Positions 1-9,233 of a stretch of DNA of 64,000 bases are shown in pieces; the first letter of the stretch is position 1, and each line of letters begins with the position of its first letter. This stretch comes from Saccharospirillum sp039982735. Lineage in GTDB: Bacteria; Pseudomonadota; Gammaproteobacteria; Pseudomonadales; Natronospirillaceae. The DNA is taken from NCBI RefSeq assembly GCF_039982735.1, contig NZ_JBDWXV010000017.1, positions 248,001 through 312,000 on the forward strand. Reading direction: 5' to 3'. The notes under the pieces were generated by a model. That model ran no database searches. It was not told the origin of the DNA and worked only from the letters and a program-made list of their open reading frames with translations. Both the position numbers and the translations under genes were made by a program.

Positions 1-1924
1 CACTGGATTCAACCTCTGCCGTTGGTAAAGCGTCGTCAGCTGCTGGCCTGGCTTCGATATCGTCGTCCCAGTCGGTCAGGGTCTCGAAGTCGTCGATCGC
101 CTCAATGTCGAGTTCGTCATCGCCAGCGTCTTCTGCCTCGCCAATGTCACCCAGTTCCTGCAGCGACAAATCAGGGAAGTCTTCGTCGTCGGTGGCACCC
201 TCGGTGTCATCGGCGCTGGTTTCAGGGACGGCATCGGCTTCTGGAAAGAGGTTTACGGTGTAACCCAGTTTGGCAATTGAATCCGCGGCACGCTGCAGAA
301 TATCCAGATTGGTGCCACTACCATCACGGGACAAGCGCTCAAGGTAATACTCGACACCCATAATGGCATCGGCCAGGGCATCCAGCTCATGCCATTCCGG
401 CGTGCGCTTGTTCCCCAGCAACTGGTCTTCAACGTAATCCTGTGCGTATTTGAGAACCGTAGCCGCCTGCTCAAGCGGTATCATCACGAGACCGCCACGA
501 ATGCCGCTTAAATCGCGAGGCACTGCTTCCAGCTTGCTGTGATCCCAGTGCGAACCGATGAATTCGACAATGGCGTCTTTAACCTGTTCCAGACCATTGC
601 GCGCTTCGCGAACAACCGCCTCCTGAGCACCATCCAGGCCGTCATCGTATTCGTCTCGCTCAAAGCTGGCGTCGCTGGCAATACCGGACAGGCTGGCTTC
701 TACATAAAGCAGTGCGCCGGCGATGTCCATCAGCACACCGTCGTCTTTCAGCTCAGGGTCCTGCTGTGTGGTCTTGATCAGTTCAAGCTGTTCATTCAAC
801 ACCCGGCGCGGGTTGCCAAGGCCCAATACCGCCATGGTATCGGCCATTTGCTTGATGCCGGGCTCCAGCTCGGACAAACGACGCGACTCGGTAACCCGGG
901 TGCGAACCATCAGATCCAGTGAATCTTTCAGCCTTGCCAGCTCTTCAAGCAGGGCCGAGACCACACTGCCCACTGTTTCACGGTCGGGCCCTGACAGACG
1001 TTGCCGTTGCGTTTCAATTTCCGCTTCGTTGGGCAAAGCCTGACTGAGGTGATAGCTGTCCTGTATATGCTGCACCCGGCTGAGACCCGTGGCGTCTATC
1101 TTGGCCAGGTAATACAGCAGGTTTTTAAGCTGATCTTCATGCGGGTATTGCCCGGCTACACCACTGGGGTCGGCGAGCAATCGCTTCATGGAACCGTCGA
1201 GATGCCGCAGAATGACGGTAATAGCTGCAGAACGTTCAATACGCCCGGCTTTCATCGCGGCAATAAAGGCATCCGCCACTTGCCACAACGCGCCCATGGG
1301 AGTGCGCTCGGTTAAACCGACCAGCCGGTGAACCGACTTGCCCAGGTATTCAAGGTTGTTGTCGGTATCCTCGTTACGCAACCAGCCAAGCAAAGCCAGC
1401 TGGTACATCTGGCGCAATTTGCGTAGCAGTTGAACCACACTCGACTGGCCAATGCTCTGAGTATCCGGCTCGCCAACAAAGCGGCGGGAGGCGGACAGAT
1501 CCGGCGTAAACAGCGCCGTTTCAGACAGCAAGGGTTCGCCCCGTGCCGCACGCAGATCATTCAGCAACGGCAAAATGACCACGGGCAGATCACTCTGGCC
1601 GCGCTTGAGTTTCTCGAGATAATTCGGCAATTGCAGAATGGCTTGCATCAGCAACGCCAGGTTATCCTGGCTGGGTGGAATATCACCGTCCACAATCGAC
1701 TGATTCAGACGCTCCATTTCTTCAGCCAGCAAGGCTGCACCGAAGAACTCGACCATCTGCAAGGTGCCGTTTACCTGATGGATGTAGGCCAGGCTAAACT
1801 GAAGACGAGTGGTATCTTCGGGCGTATCAACGAACGCTTCCAGGGCTTGACGCGCCTGTTTCAGCGTATCGAAGATCTCTCCCTTGACCCATTCCAGTGC
1901 AACATAATCACGGCGTTCTGCCAT
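1..1924 (-). CDS. chpA: ChpA-type hybrid sensor kinase of the Pil-Chp system (N-terminal part; continues past left edge)
   Basis: The frame is open from ATG at 1924 to the window edge, giving about 641 residues without a stop. It starts MAERRDYVALEWVKGEI and is largely helical, as expected for the N-terminal region and Hpt-like modules of ChpA/PilL; it ends in a very acidic linker (for example DDELDIEAIDDFETL). The kinase, CheW-like and receiver domains would lie outside the window, so they are not seen. It is the last gene of a run pilG-pilH-pilI-pilJ-pilK-chpA, which is the Pseudomonas order. ChpA-family kinases phosphorylate PilG and PilH to control type IV pilus extension and retraction. 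Identification rests on gene order plus the style of the N-terminus, so the exact domain content is inference. Confidence 0.85.
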   Translation of the reverse strand, partial: MAERRDYVALEWVKGEIFDTLKQARQALEAFVDTPEDTTRLQFSLAYIHQVNGTLQMVEFFGAALLAEEMERLNQSIVDGDIPPSQDNLALLMQAILQLPNYLEKLKRGQSDLPVVILPLLNDLRAARGEPLLSETALFTPDLSASRRFVGEPDTQSIGQSSVVQLLRKLRQMYQLALLGWLRNEDTDNNLEYLGKSVHRLVGLTERTPMGALWQVADAFIAAMKAGRIERSAAITVILRHLDGSMKRLLADPSGVAGQYPHEDQLKNLLYYLAKIDATGLSRVQHIQDSYHLSQALPNEAEIETQRQRLSGPDRETVGSVVSALLEELARLKDSLDLMVRTRVTESRRLSELEPGIKQMADTMAVLGLGNPRRVLNEQLELIKTTQQDPELKDDGVLMDIAGALLYVEASLSGIASDASFERDEYDDGLDGAQEAVVREARNGLEQVKDAIVEFIGSHWDHSKLEAVPRDLSGIRGGLVMIPLEQAATVLKYAQDYVEDQLLGNKRTPEWHELDALADAIMGVEYYLERLSRDGSGTNLDILQRAADSIAKLGYTVNLFPEADAVPETSADDTEGATDDEDFPDLSLQELGDIGEAEDAGDDELDIEAIDDFETLTDWDDDIEARPAADDALPTAEVESS

Positions 1925-1942
1925 GCCTGTACCCCTTTGTAT

Positions 1943-2797
1943 TCATTTGTGTTTCAAGTAGGCCAACGCCCGTTCACCGGGTACGCGCGTCAGTTCAGGC
2001 ATCTTCCAGTCCACAACTTCGCCCAGGCCCAGCACCAGCATGCCGCCTTTGGCCAGTCGTTTGGCCAGTTCAGACACGATTTCCTTGCGGCGCCACTTGC
2101 GAAAATAAATCAGCATATTCTGGCAATAAATCAGGTCCAGCTCTTTCATCGGTGAGCGAGCCAGCTCCAGTACATTCAGGCGTGTAAAGCACACTCTTTC
2201 CTGTAACGCTGGCGCTACCCGGTATTGCCCCACCTGAGGCGAAAAAAACCGCTCGATCAGGCGCTTATCCAACATCTCAACCCGCCGGGCCGGGTACACA
2301 CCCTGGCGGGCCGTTTCCAGAGCCCGGGAGGACACATCGGTTCCGGTCACGCCAAAATGCCTGATCTGATCAGATTCACGCCGTAAAAGATCGGCTGTCA
2401 TCATCGCCAGGCTGTAGGTTTCCTCGCCGGTGGAACAACCAACACTCCAGATACTCAGCGGCCGGGTGACTTCATGGACGCGGCGCGTCAGAAAATCACG
2501 TGTCAATGCGAACGCCGCCGGGTCTCTGAAGAAGCGGGTTTCCTGAACCGTTACCCGGTCGATCAGGCAATTCCATTCAATCAGCCCGGCATCACCACTG
2601 CGAATATAGCGGTAATAATCCAGATAATCAGTGAACCCCAGCTCACGCATGCGAATGGCCAGACTGGTCTTGAGAAAACTGCGTCGTTGTTCCGACAACT
2701 GCAACCCAAGACGCTCTTCCAGCAACTCCTGCCAGGTGAAAAAGGCACGGTCGCTCAATTCGGGAGCCTGATGTACGGACGCGCTCTGGGTCACCAC
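1943..2797 (-). CDS. pilK: CheR-type MCP methyltransferase PilK
   Basis: 284 residues, normal for CheR. The N-terminal helical domain (about 15-90) is followed by a SAM-dependent methyltransferase fold with the glycine-rich motif VGCSTGEETYSL (about residues 119-130), a TGTDVSS strand, and CQNMLIYF near residue 225, all typical of CheR. It would methylate glutamates on the adjacent receptor PilJ. It lies 94 bp downstream of pilJ and 18 bp upstream of chpA, in the same operon. No C-terminal TPR or CheB-binding pentapeptide is visible. In Pseudomonas PilK is largely dispensable for twitching; whether that holds here is unknown. Confidence 0.9.
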   Translation of the reverse strand: MVTQSASVHQAPELSDRAFFTWQELLEERLGLQLSEQRRSFLKTSLAIRMRELGFTDYLDYYRYIRSGDAGLIEWNCLIDRVTVQETRFFRDPAAFALTRDFLTRRVHEVTRPLSIWSVGCSTGEETYSLAMMTADLLRRESDQIRHFGVTGTDVSSRALETARQGVYPARRVEMLDKRLIERFFSPQVGQYRVAPALQERVCFTRLNVLELARSPMKELDLIYCQNMLIYFRKWRRKEIVSELAKRLAKGGMLVLGLGEVVDWKMPELTRVPGERALAYLKHK

Positions 2798-2891
2798 GTT
2801 ACAGCCTCATTCTCAATCAGCGGTGCATCGCTGTATGACCAAAAACGCAGCCACGCATCCCAATGCCCCTGAGAACCCCATTTGGCCGCCG

Positions 2892-4982
2892 TTAAGCGAC
2901 CTCATCGTCCAATTCCGGGGCACCCAGCATGTCCAGGTCGTCGTCGCTGTCCGGCAGTTTGAAACCGGCTACCGACGAGCGCAGGTCGTTCGCGAGCTGA
3001 GCAAGGTTACCAATCGACTTCGCCGTTGCAGTGGTACCGGCTGAGGTTTGTGAGGTAATTTCCTGAATAACGTTCATCGTGTTGGAGATGTGGCCAGCTG
3101 ATGAAGCCTGCTGACGAGCCGCGTTGGAAATGTTCTGAATCAGGTCGGCCAGGTTCTTCGATACCGATTCGATCTCTTCCAGGGCAACACCCGCATCCTG
3201 TGCCAGGCGCGCACCCCGGACCACCTCGGCCACCGTTTGCTCCATCGAGATAACGGCTTCGTTGGTGTCGTTCTGAATGGTTTTTACCAGCGCTTCAATC
3301 TGCTTCGTTGCCGCTGAAGACCGTTCCGCAAGACGCTGTACTTCGTCCGCTACCACCGCAAAGCCCCGGCCGGCATCACCGGCCATGGAGGCCTGAATGG
3401 CAGCGTTCAAAGCCAGAATGTTGGTTTGGTCGGCAATGTCGTTAATCAGCGATACGATGTCACCAATTTCCTGCGAGGATTCACCGAGTCGTTTAATACG
3501 CTTGGACGTTTCCTGAATCTGCTCACGAATGTTATCCATGCCGTTGATGGTCGATTGCACCACGTCGGCACCTTTCTTGGCGATCGCAACCGACCGCTCG
3601 GCTACCGCGGCTGATTCGGCAGCGTTGGCCGATACTTGGTCAATGGACACGGCCATTTCGTTAACCGCCGCCGAGGCGCCGGCAATTTCCTGCGCCTGAT
3701 GCTCAGAGGCTTCAGCCAGGTGCATGGCCGTAGCCTGTGTTTCCTGGGCGGCCGACGATACCTGAACCGCCGTGGAGTTAATGGCCGATACCAACTGACG
3801 CATCTGGTCGATCGCGAAGTTAATGGAGTCGGCAATGGCGCCCGTGAAGTCTTCGGTTACCGTCGCCTGTGTGGTCAGGTCACCGTCGGCGAGATCGGCC
3901 AGTTCATCCAGCAGTCGCAAAATGGCGTTTTGGTTCTGCTCGTTGGTTTCAGCTGTTTCACGCAAGTCTTTCTGTGTATCGCGAATAACCACGAATACCG
4001 CAATGGCAATCAGCACCAGTGCCAGTGCACCCAGGGCGTAAATCACCAGGGCATTGCTGAGTGGCCGGGTATCGGCCGATTGTTGAATCTGGCCAGCCAG
4101 GGTAGACGCCTGCTCAAGCAACACCTGAGAGTCGGTAAAAATGTTGGAGGCTGCTTCACGCACCTGGAACAACTCGGGAGACGTTGCCATGATCTGTGTG
4201 ACCGAGCCGGATACGATCTGGAACAGATTGGCAATTTCATCCAGCGCTTCACGCGCTTCAATGTCGTTAACGCGGTCAATGTCGAGGTTGGCATTGCCGT
4301 TCAGCATGCCGTCCAGCACGCGCTGGAACAGTGCTGCGTCGCGCTCAAAGGAGTCGGCCGCCATCACAGCGCCTTCACCACCCACCAGAACCCGGTTAAT
4401 CGACCGGACAATCCGCTCAGCCAGCCAGGCCTGACGCTGGGCTACAGCAACCTGGCCTGCACCTGCATCGGTTTCCAGCAAAATTTCAACGACTTCGTCG
4501 TATTCCACCTGCAACTCGGGAATCCGCTCGGACAGAGTGTTGGCGGTTTCGTGCAAATCCAGAATGGTTTCCTGAGATTCAACGATCAAATCCGAATTCT
4601 GGCTCACCCGGTTCCAGATACGCGACAGACTGCTGATGTCGACATCGGGAGCATGTTGCGCCAACGACGGTGTTCCGGTAATGGTGTTACCTTGTTGCAC
4701 GTAGTTGAAACGCACCTCGAACTCGGCACGTGAACGCTGCAGCAAACCAAAGGCCTGCTCCTGACCGCCTGATGCTTCCGAGGAGTTCTTCGCAATTTCC
4801 TGCGACAATACCCGCATCTCACCCGCGTGTTCGAGCAGCTCCTGGTCGAAGGCGCCCAATCTGAAATTCTGGTACACCACGGCAAACAGGCCCAGTACCA
4901 CGACCAGCAGCGCGGCCAGCAGAATACTGAGCAAGCGGTTGGTGCCCAGGATGGTTAGTAAATTTCCGGCTCTTTGTTTCAT
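2892..4982 (-). CDS. pilJ: Methyl-accepting chemotaxis protein PilJ
   Basis: 696 residues, close to the usual PilJ length. One membrane segment spans about residues 15-36, a mostly helical periplasmic region runs to about 308 (PilJ-type four-helix modules), and a second membrane segment spans about 311-333. A HAMP-like segment and a signalling domain follow, with the conserved hairpin NILALNAAIQASMAGDAGRG and FAVVADEVQRLAERS. The terminus is acidic. PilJ is the receptor that feeds ChpA through PilI in response to pilus or surface cues. It sits between pilI and pilK; the 220-bp gap from pilI is unusually long for this operon and holds a short iterated motif. Confidence 0.93.
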   Translation of the reverse strand: MKQRAGNLLTILGTNRLLSILLAALLVVVLGLFAVVYQNFRLGAFDQELLEHAGEMRVLSQEIAKNSSEASGGQEQAFGLLQRSRAEFEVRFNYVQQGNTITGTPSLAQHAPDVDISSLSRIWNRVSQNSDLIVESQETILDLHETANTLSERIPELQVEYDEVVEILLETDAGAGQVAVAQRQAWLAERIVRSINRVLVGGEGAVMAADSFERDAALFQRVLDGMLNGNANLDIDRVNDIEAREALDEIANLFQIVSGSVTQIMATSPELFQVREAASNIFTDSQVLLEQASTLAGQIQQSADTRPLSNALVIYALGALALVLIAIAVFVVIRDTQKDLRETAETNEQNQNAILRLLDELADLADGDLTTQATVTEDFTGAIADSINFAIDQMRQLVSAINSTAVQVSSAAQETQATAMHLAEASEHQAQEIAGASAAVNEMAVSIDQVSANAAESAAVAERSVAIAKKGADVVQSTINGMDNIREQIQETSKRIKRLGESSQEIGDIVSLINDIADQTNILALNAAIQASMAGDAGRGFAVVADEVQRLAERSSAATKQIEALVKTIQNDTNEAVISMEQTVAEVVRGARLAQDAGVALEEIESVSKNLADLIQNISNAARQQASSAGHISNTMNVIQEITSQTSAGTTATAKSIGNLAQLANDLRSSVAGFKLPDSDDDLDMLGAPELDDEVA

Positions 4983-5057
4983 CGTTCGAACTCCAGTTCG
5001 GCCTCAGGCTGTGCTTCTGAAATAAAATCTTTCTGATTGTGAGTCGTGTAATTATCA

Positions 5058-5101
5058 GTTTCGTAACTACATGATGTTTCGTAACTGTATATATCGTAAG
5101 T
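5058..5101. repeat. Three short iterated motifs between pilI and pilJ
   Basis: GTTTCGTAACT occurs at 5058-5068 and again at 5076-5086, exactly 18 bp apart. A degenerate third copy, TATCGTAAGT, lies at 5092-5101. The block is AT-rich compared with the flanking genes and lies in the pilI-pilJ gap. It could be a protein-binding site or chance low complexity; I cannot tell which. Confidence 0.4.
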
Positions 5102-5202
5102 ACAGGCTTGCGGGAGGTCGCTCAAGCTACCTCTCCCAGCCCAACCTTTCCCGGGATGTGCGGCCTGTAATGTACTGGCGGCATCCATTTACCCGGAGAC
5201 GG

Positions 5203-5739
5203 TCAGACCGCCACTTCCTGAAAAACGTCGTGTTCATAAAGATCCTCCATGCTGATCACCGTCCATATCTGGCTGTCACGAACGTAGTGGCCACGCACAA
5301 AGGGTTTTATTGTCTCGGGTAATGACGGGACATCACCGGAAAAATCGTCCACCGGGAAGTACTGCATGCCTTCTACCGAATCCACAATCAGACCGTCGAT
5401 CTGGTCGTGTTGCTCGATCACCAGGATCCGACGATTACGCATGGATTCCTGGCTGGGTGTCTCGAAAAACAGGTCAAGGTCAATCACCGGGATCAGTCGA
5501 CCCCGGACATTGGATACACCCTGAACCCAGGGTTTGACGTTTGGCAGGCGGGTTACTGAAGGGACATTCAGGATTTCTGTAATTTCATCCATAGCCGCGA
5601 CGAAGTAATGATCACCCAGTCGAAACCCGATGCCGCTCCAGGTTTCCCGCACTTCCTGCTGCTCGGGCAGACCAGCGGCCTGGGTACGACAGCGCAGCGC
5701 GATGTCCCGCAGTAGCTGAATCGGAGTCATGTCGGCCAT
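5203..5739 (-). CDS. pilI: CheW-like coupling protein PilI
   Basis: 178 residues forming a single CheW domain after a short helical lead (MADMTPIQLLRDIALRC). Typical CheW strands are visible: GFRLGDHYFVAAMDEITEIL, RLPNVKPWVQGVSNVRGRLI and PVIDLDLFF. It would bridge the receptor PilJ and the kinase ChpA. It starts 10 bp downstream of the pilH stop, so the two are co-transcribed. The next gene, pilJ, begins 220 bp further on. Function is assigned from family plus operon context. Confidence 0.92.
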   Translation of the reverse strand: MADMTPIQLLRDIALRCRTQAAGLPEQQEVRETWSGIGFRLGDHYFVAAMDEITEILNVPSVTRLPNVKPWVQGVSNVRGRLIPVIDLDLFFETPSQESMRNRRILVIEQHDQIDGLIVDSVEGMQYFPVDDFSGDVPSLPETIKPFVRGHYVRDSQIWTVISMEDLYEHDVFQEVAV

Positions 5740-5749
5740 GAGTGTGCCG

Positions 5750-6127
5750 TCAGTCCTGAAGGTTGCCGGCGAGTACAGCCTCGACGGTCGACAACAGTTG
5801 ATCTTCGGCTACCGGCTTGACCAGGTAACCGCTGGCACCCTGCCGACGACCCCAAACCCGGTCAGTTTCCTGATCTTTGGTGGTTACAATCACCACCGGA
5901 ATGTGGGCGGTATCGGCACCTTTAGTCAACTGCCGGGTCGCCTGAAAACCATTCAGACCGGGCATCACAATGTCCATTAACACGATGTCCGGCAACTCCT
6001 GACGTGCCAGGGCGACTCCATCGGCTCCATTATCAGCCGTTAATACTTCATGACCATGCTTTTCAAGCATGCCCTGAAACGCGTAGGTCTCAGTTGGAGA
6101 GTCGTCTACAATCAGAATCCGTGCCAT
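5750..6127 (-). CDS. pilH: Single-domain response regulator PilH
   Basis: 125 residues, a stand-alone CheY-like receiver. The acidic pocket is in RILIVDDSPTE, the phospho-acceptor Asp in IVLMDIVMPGLNGF, the conserved Thr in VVIVTTKDQ, and the Lys in YLVKPV. The sequence (WGRRQGASGYLVKPV) is of the PilH rather than PilG type. In the Pil-Chp system PilH acts with or against PilG on the pilus motors and on cAMP levels. It follows pilG by 68 bp and is followed by pilI after 10 bp. Confidence 0.92.
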   Translation of the reverse strand: MARILIVDDSPTETYAFQGMLEKHGHEVLTADNGADGVALARQELPDIVLMDIVMPGLNGFQATRQLTKGADTAHIPVVIVTTKDQETDRVWGRRQGASGYLVKPVAEDQLLSTVEAVLAGNLQD

Positions 6128-6195
6128 GGTCCACCCGTTTATTTTTTAATCAGTACATCAACAACAAAAAACCGCTCAGCCGAAGCATGCGATCA

Positions 6196-6576
6196 TTATT
6201 TTACGTAATCCCGAATTGCGCCCAGCAACTCTTCCTTGCCAAAAGGCTTGGTCAGATACTGATCGCTGCCGACGATGCGGCCTTTTGCCTTGTCAAACAG
6301 GCCATCCTTACTGGACAGCATGATAACTGGCGTTTCTTTAAAGGCACTGTTGTTCTTGATCAGTGCACAGGTCTGATACCCGTCGAGTCGGGGCATCATG
6401 ATATCCACAAAAATAATGTCCGGTTTGGTATCGGCTATTTTAGCGAGTGCATCGAAGCCGTCCGTCGCGGTGATCACCTCACAACCGACTTTCTTTAACA
6501 GCGTTTCCGCTGTGCGCCGGATGGTTTTGGAGTCGTCAATGACCATCACCTTGAGGCTTTCAAAGCTGTTTTCCAT
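6196..6576 (-). CDS. pilG: Single-domain response regulator PilG
   Basis: 126 residues, a CheY-like receiver with a short N-terminal extension (MENSFESLKVMVIDDSKTIR). It has the acceptor Asp in IIFVDIMMPRLDGYQ, Ser-Ser-Lys in IMLSSKDGLFDKAKG, and the Lys in YLTKPF. This matches PilG, the response regulator that promotes pilus extension and FimV/CyaB signalling. It is the first gene of the operon. A possible -10 hexamer (TATACT on the minus strand, 6614-6619) lies about 40 bp upstream, but I found no good -35 partner. Confidence 0.92.
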   Translation of the reverse strand: MENSFESLKVMVIDDSKTIRRTAETLLKKVGCEVITATDGFDALAKIADTKPDIIFVDIMMPRLDGYQTCALIKNNSAFKETPVIMLSSKDGLFDKAKGRIVGSDQYLTKPFGKEELLGAIRDYVK

Positions 6577-6960
6577 AGGTCATCCCAGGGTTGAAAGCTA
6601 TATTTTGAGTACCAGTATATCGGGTACCGGGCTGCAGTTAGCGTACCAGTGATTGAGCCCGCATGTCTGGCCCATGCCGGCACTGATGTGCTGTATAACG
6701 CTCGCAGGCCAGGTTACCTGTAACCTGCTGCGTAGCAAAAACCGCCCCTGCTAACACGACGTTCCCACCCCGACAGCCAAAATCGGGGTTTGTCGTCGAC
6801 CGCTGTCATGCCCGGACGCTCTATTACTGGCTGTCTAATACTATGGCTAGAACTTTTATCACAGAATCTAGCTATCCGCTATAAACGGCTGTAAAGAAAG
6901 TTGTTTTTGCTATACCAATCATCTATTACCATACCAGCCAATGATAACCCGAGGCTAGAC
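6577..6960. other. Divergent intergenic region between pilG and gshB
   Basis: 384 bp without a credible gene. It must hold the promoters for the leftward Pil-Chp operon and the rightward gshB operon. A small hairpin with a 6-bp stem (CCCCGA 6768-6773 with TCGGGG 6783-6788, followed by TTTGT) could be a weak terminator. The last 150 bp before gshB are AT-rich. Beyond the TATACT noted for pilG I see no promoter that I would defend. Confidence 0.5.
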
Positions 6961-7914
6961 ATGAAATTGACGATTGGCATCGTGATGGACCCTATCGAGA
7001 CCGTCACCTACAAAAAAGACAGTTCACTTGCCATGCTCTGGGCCGCGCAGGACCGGGGCTGGGAGCTGTTTTACATGACCCCGGCCGACCTTTTTCTGGA
7101 CAACAGCCAGGCTAAAGGCCTGATGCGGCCCTTAAGTGTATTTCGTGACCCAGATCACTTTTATGAACTCGGAACGGCCAAAGCCGCGCCCTTGGCGAAT
7201 CTTGATGTTATCCTGATGCGCAAGGATCCGCCATTTGACAACGAATATACCTATGCCACCTATTTGCTGGAACGTGCCGAACAGGCGGGCACGCTGATCG
7301 TTAACAAGCCGCAGGCGCTACGCGATTGTAACGAAAAGTTATTTGCCACTGCCTTTCCGGACTGTTCACCGCCGCACCTGGTGACTCGCAATGCAGCCTT
7401 GTTGAAAGCCTTTCACGCAGAGCATGGCGATGTCATTTTCAAACCCCTGGATGGCATGGGCGGCAGTTCCATTTTTCGATTGAAAGCCGACGATTCCAAC
7501 GTATCCGTCATTATTGAAACCCTCACCGAACACGGTAAGACGCAAACCATGGCCCAGAAATACCTGCCAGAGATCAAGGATGGCGACAAACGCATCTTGA
7601 TGATTGACGGCGAGCCCGTCGATTATTGCCTGGCACGCCTGCCGGCCAAGGGCGAAACCCGCGGCAATCTGGCCGCCGGTGGTACTGGCCGTGCCCAGCC
7701 ACTGACCGACCGCGACCGCTGGATTGCCGCCCAGGTCGGGCCCGAGCTCAAAAAGCGCGGTTTGCTGTTCGTTGGCCTTGATGTCATTGGCGATTATCTG
7801 ACTGAAATCAACGTAACCAGCCCGACTTGCATACGTGAGATCGATGCCGCATACGACACCGACATCGGTGGCAAGCTGATGGATTTGATCGCCCGGAAGC
7901 GAGGAATGGCCTGA
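6961..7914 (+). CDS. gshB: Glutathione synthetase
   Basis: 317 residues from ATG at 6961, matching the usual length of about 316; an upstream in-frame start at 6901 would add 20 unconserved residues. It has the prokaryotic glutathione synthetase start MKLTIGIVMDPIETVTYKKD, the ATP-grasp core (FKPLDGMGGSSIF, QKYLPEIKDGDKRILMIDGEP), and the terminal FVGLDVIGDYLTEINVTSPT with metal-binding Glu and Asn. It ligates glycine to gamma-glutamylcysteine using ATP in the cytosol. The next gene begins inside its stop codon. Its place beside pilG matches the Pseudomonas order. Confidence 0.97.
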   Translation: MKLTIGIVMDPIETVTYKKDSSLAMLWAAQDRGWELFYMTPADLFLDNSQAKGLMRPLSVFRDPDHFYELGTAKAAPLANLDVILMRKDPPFDNEYTYATYLLERAEQAGTLIVNKPQALRDCNEKLFATAFPDCSPPHLVTRNAALLKAFHAEHGDVIFKPLDGMGGSSIFRLKADDSNVSVIIETLTEHGKTQTMAQKYLPEIKDGDKRILMIDGEPVDYCLARLPAKGETRGNLAAGGTGRAQPLTDRDRWIAAQVGPELKKRGLLFVGLDVIGDYLTEINVTSPTCIREIDAAYDTDIGGKLMDLIARKRGMA

Positions 7915-8801
7915 TGCCGACCGCTGCCAGCGTAGGCGCTATCGATCGACTCAGCTTTACGCTGTTTCTGGCGCTTGGCTTGCATGCCCTGTTGATCTTC
8001 GGGGTCGGGTTCTCCGCCCCCGAAGCACGTTCCATCCCGCCAACCCTGGATGTCACGCTGGCACAGCACAGCCGCACAGAACCAACGCCGCTCGATGAAG
8101 CCGATTTTCTGGCCGATGCCGATCAACAAGGCAGCGGTACCCAGGATGAAGCGGCACGTTTGACCTCGACCGAACAAGCCGAGATTGAAGACAATCAGGT
8201 GTTTCGCACCACACCGGAAGTGCAGCAGCTGAATTTTGCCGAGCTGGAAGCAGCGCGCAAGCGCATTCTGACTACCCGAACCGACACCAGCCGCACCGCT
8301 CTGGACCGGGCCGAGGAAGAAGCCCCTCCGGTTGAGGAACTGGCCAGTAACGACCCGCTGATGATCAGTCAGATCAACGACGTCGCCACCCTGCGCGCCA
8401 TGCTCGATGAAAGCCGCCAAACTTACGCCAAGCGGCCCCGAGTCAGAACCCTGACCGCCGTATCGGCGCGTCGATCGCTGGATGCCGCCTACGTCTTTAA
8501 CTGGCTCGAAGAAGTCGAGCGGGTTGGCAACCAGAACTATCCGCAGGCTGCCCGTCAGGAGCGGCTCTCTGGCAGTGTCCGGCTGGCCGTCAAGATGCGG
8601 GCCGATGGCAGCTTGGCCTCGGTCGAGGTCACTCAGAGTTCCGGTCATGCTTTGCTCGATCAGGCGGCCAAACGCATTGTTCATATGGCAGCACCCTTTG
8701 AACCTTTCAGCACCGAGATGGCACAGGAATACGACCAGCTGGAAATCATCCGCACCTGGCAATTCCGCACCGACAATCAGTTCAGCCGGGAAGCATCATG
8801 A
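7914..8801 (+). CDS. TonB-like energy transducer (TonB3-like position)
   Basis: 295 residues. One N-terminal membrane segment (about 12-28, LSFTLFLALGLHALLIFGV) is followed by a charged, mainly helical periplasmic stretch and a C-terminal TonB domain (about 205-290: NYPQAARQERLSGSVRLAV, then ADGSLASVEVTQSSGHALLD). TonB proteins use the ExbBD proton-motive machine to drive outer-membrane transport. Here the gene lies between gshB and ruvX, as tonB3 does in Pseudomonas, where TonB3 is needed for twitching. No exbB or exbD is nearby. The start overlaps the gshB stop by one base and the stop overlaps the ruvX start, so the three are translationally linked. Confidence 0.85.
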   Translation: MPTAASVGAIDRLSFTLFLALGLHALLIFGVGFSAPEARSIPPTLDVTLAQHSRTEPTPLDEADFLADADQQGSGTQDEAARLTSTEQAEIEDNQVFRTTPEVQQLNFAELEAARKRILTTRTDTSRTALDRAEEEAPPVEELASNDPLMISQINDVATLRAMLDESRQTYAKRPRVRTLTAVSARRSLDAAYVFNWLEEVERVGNQNYPQAARQERLSGSVRLAVKMRADGSLASVEVTQSSGHALLDQAAKRIVHMAAPFEPFSTEMAQEYDQLEIIRTWQFRTDNQFSREAS

Positions 8802-9226
8802 TGCGGCCGGCCGGGCAGTGGCTGGGGTTTGATTTTGGCCTGGCCTGGATCGGCGTCGCTGCCGGCCAGACCATCACCGGCACTGCCACAGGCATTACCA
8901 CCTTGCGCGCCCGTGACGGCATCCCGGACTGGCCAGTCATCGACCAGCTCGTTGCCGAGTGGCGCCCGGTTGGCTTCGCTGTCGGCGTCCCGTACAACAT
9001 GGACGGCACCGACAGTGAGATGGGCACCCGGGCCAACAAGTTCCGCAAACGCCTGCACGGTCGCTATGGCCTGCCTGCTGAAGCGGTGGATGAACGGTTG
9101 AGCAGCCGAGAGGCCCGCAGTCACCTGGGGTTGCAAGGCGCCAGCCTGTCCCGGGCGCGCCAGGCCGACATCGACAGTCTGGCCGCCCAGCTGATTCTGG
9201 AAACTTTTCTCAGCCAGCCCGTGTGA
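8798..9226 (+). CDS. ruvX: YqgF/RuvX family RNase H-fold nuclease (pre-16S rRNA processing)
   Basis: 142 residues, close to E. coli YqgF (138). It shows the RNase H-like motifs GFDFGLAWIGVAAGQ near the start, VGVPYNMDGTD in the middle, and VDERLSSREARSHL followed by ADIDSLAAQLILE near the end, supplying the conserved acidic residues. The family trims the 5' end of 16S rRNA and was also proposed as a Holliday-junction resolvase. Two adjacent ATGs are possible; the first overlaps the tonB-like stop (ATGATG). The yqgE gene that often sits just upstream in gammaproteobacteria is absent. Confidence 0.93.
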   Translation: MMRPAGQWLGFDFGLAWIGVAAGQTITGTATGITTLRARDGIPDWPVIDQLVAEWRPVGFAVGVPYNMDGTDSEMGTRANKFRKRLHGRYGLPAEAVDERLSSREARSHLGLQGASLSRARQADIDSLAAQLILETFLSQPV

Positions 9227-9233
9227 TATCGGT

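Noticed and set aside
3636..4733. 365-codon open frame antisense to pilJ
   Set aside because: Mirror of a GC-rich coding gene; the pilJ frame has clear domains and the antisense product has none.
4979..5188. 69-residue minus-strand ORF between pilI and pilJ
   Set aside because: Repetitive Tyr/Glu/Thr composition arises from the iterated TTTCGTAACT motif; no ribosome site and no domain.
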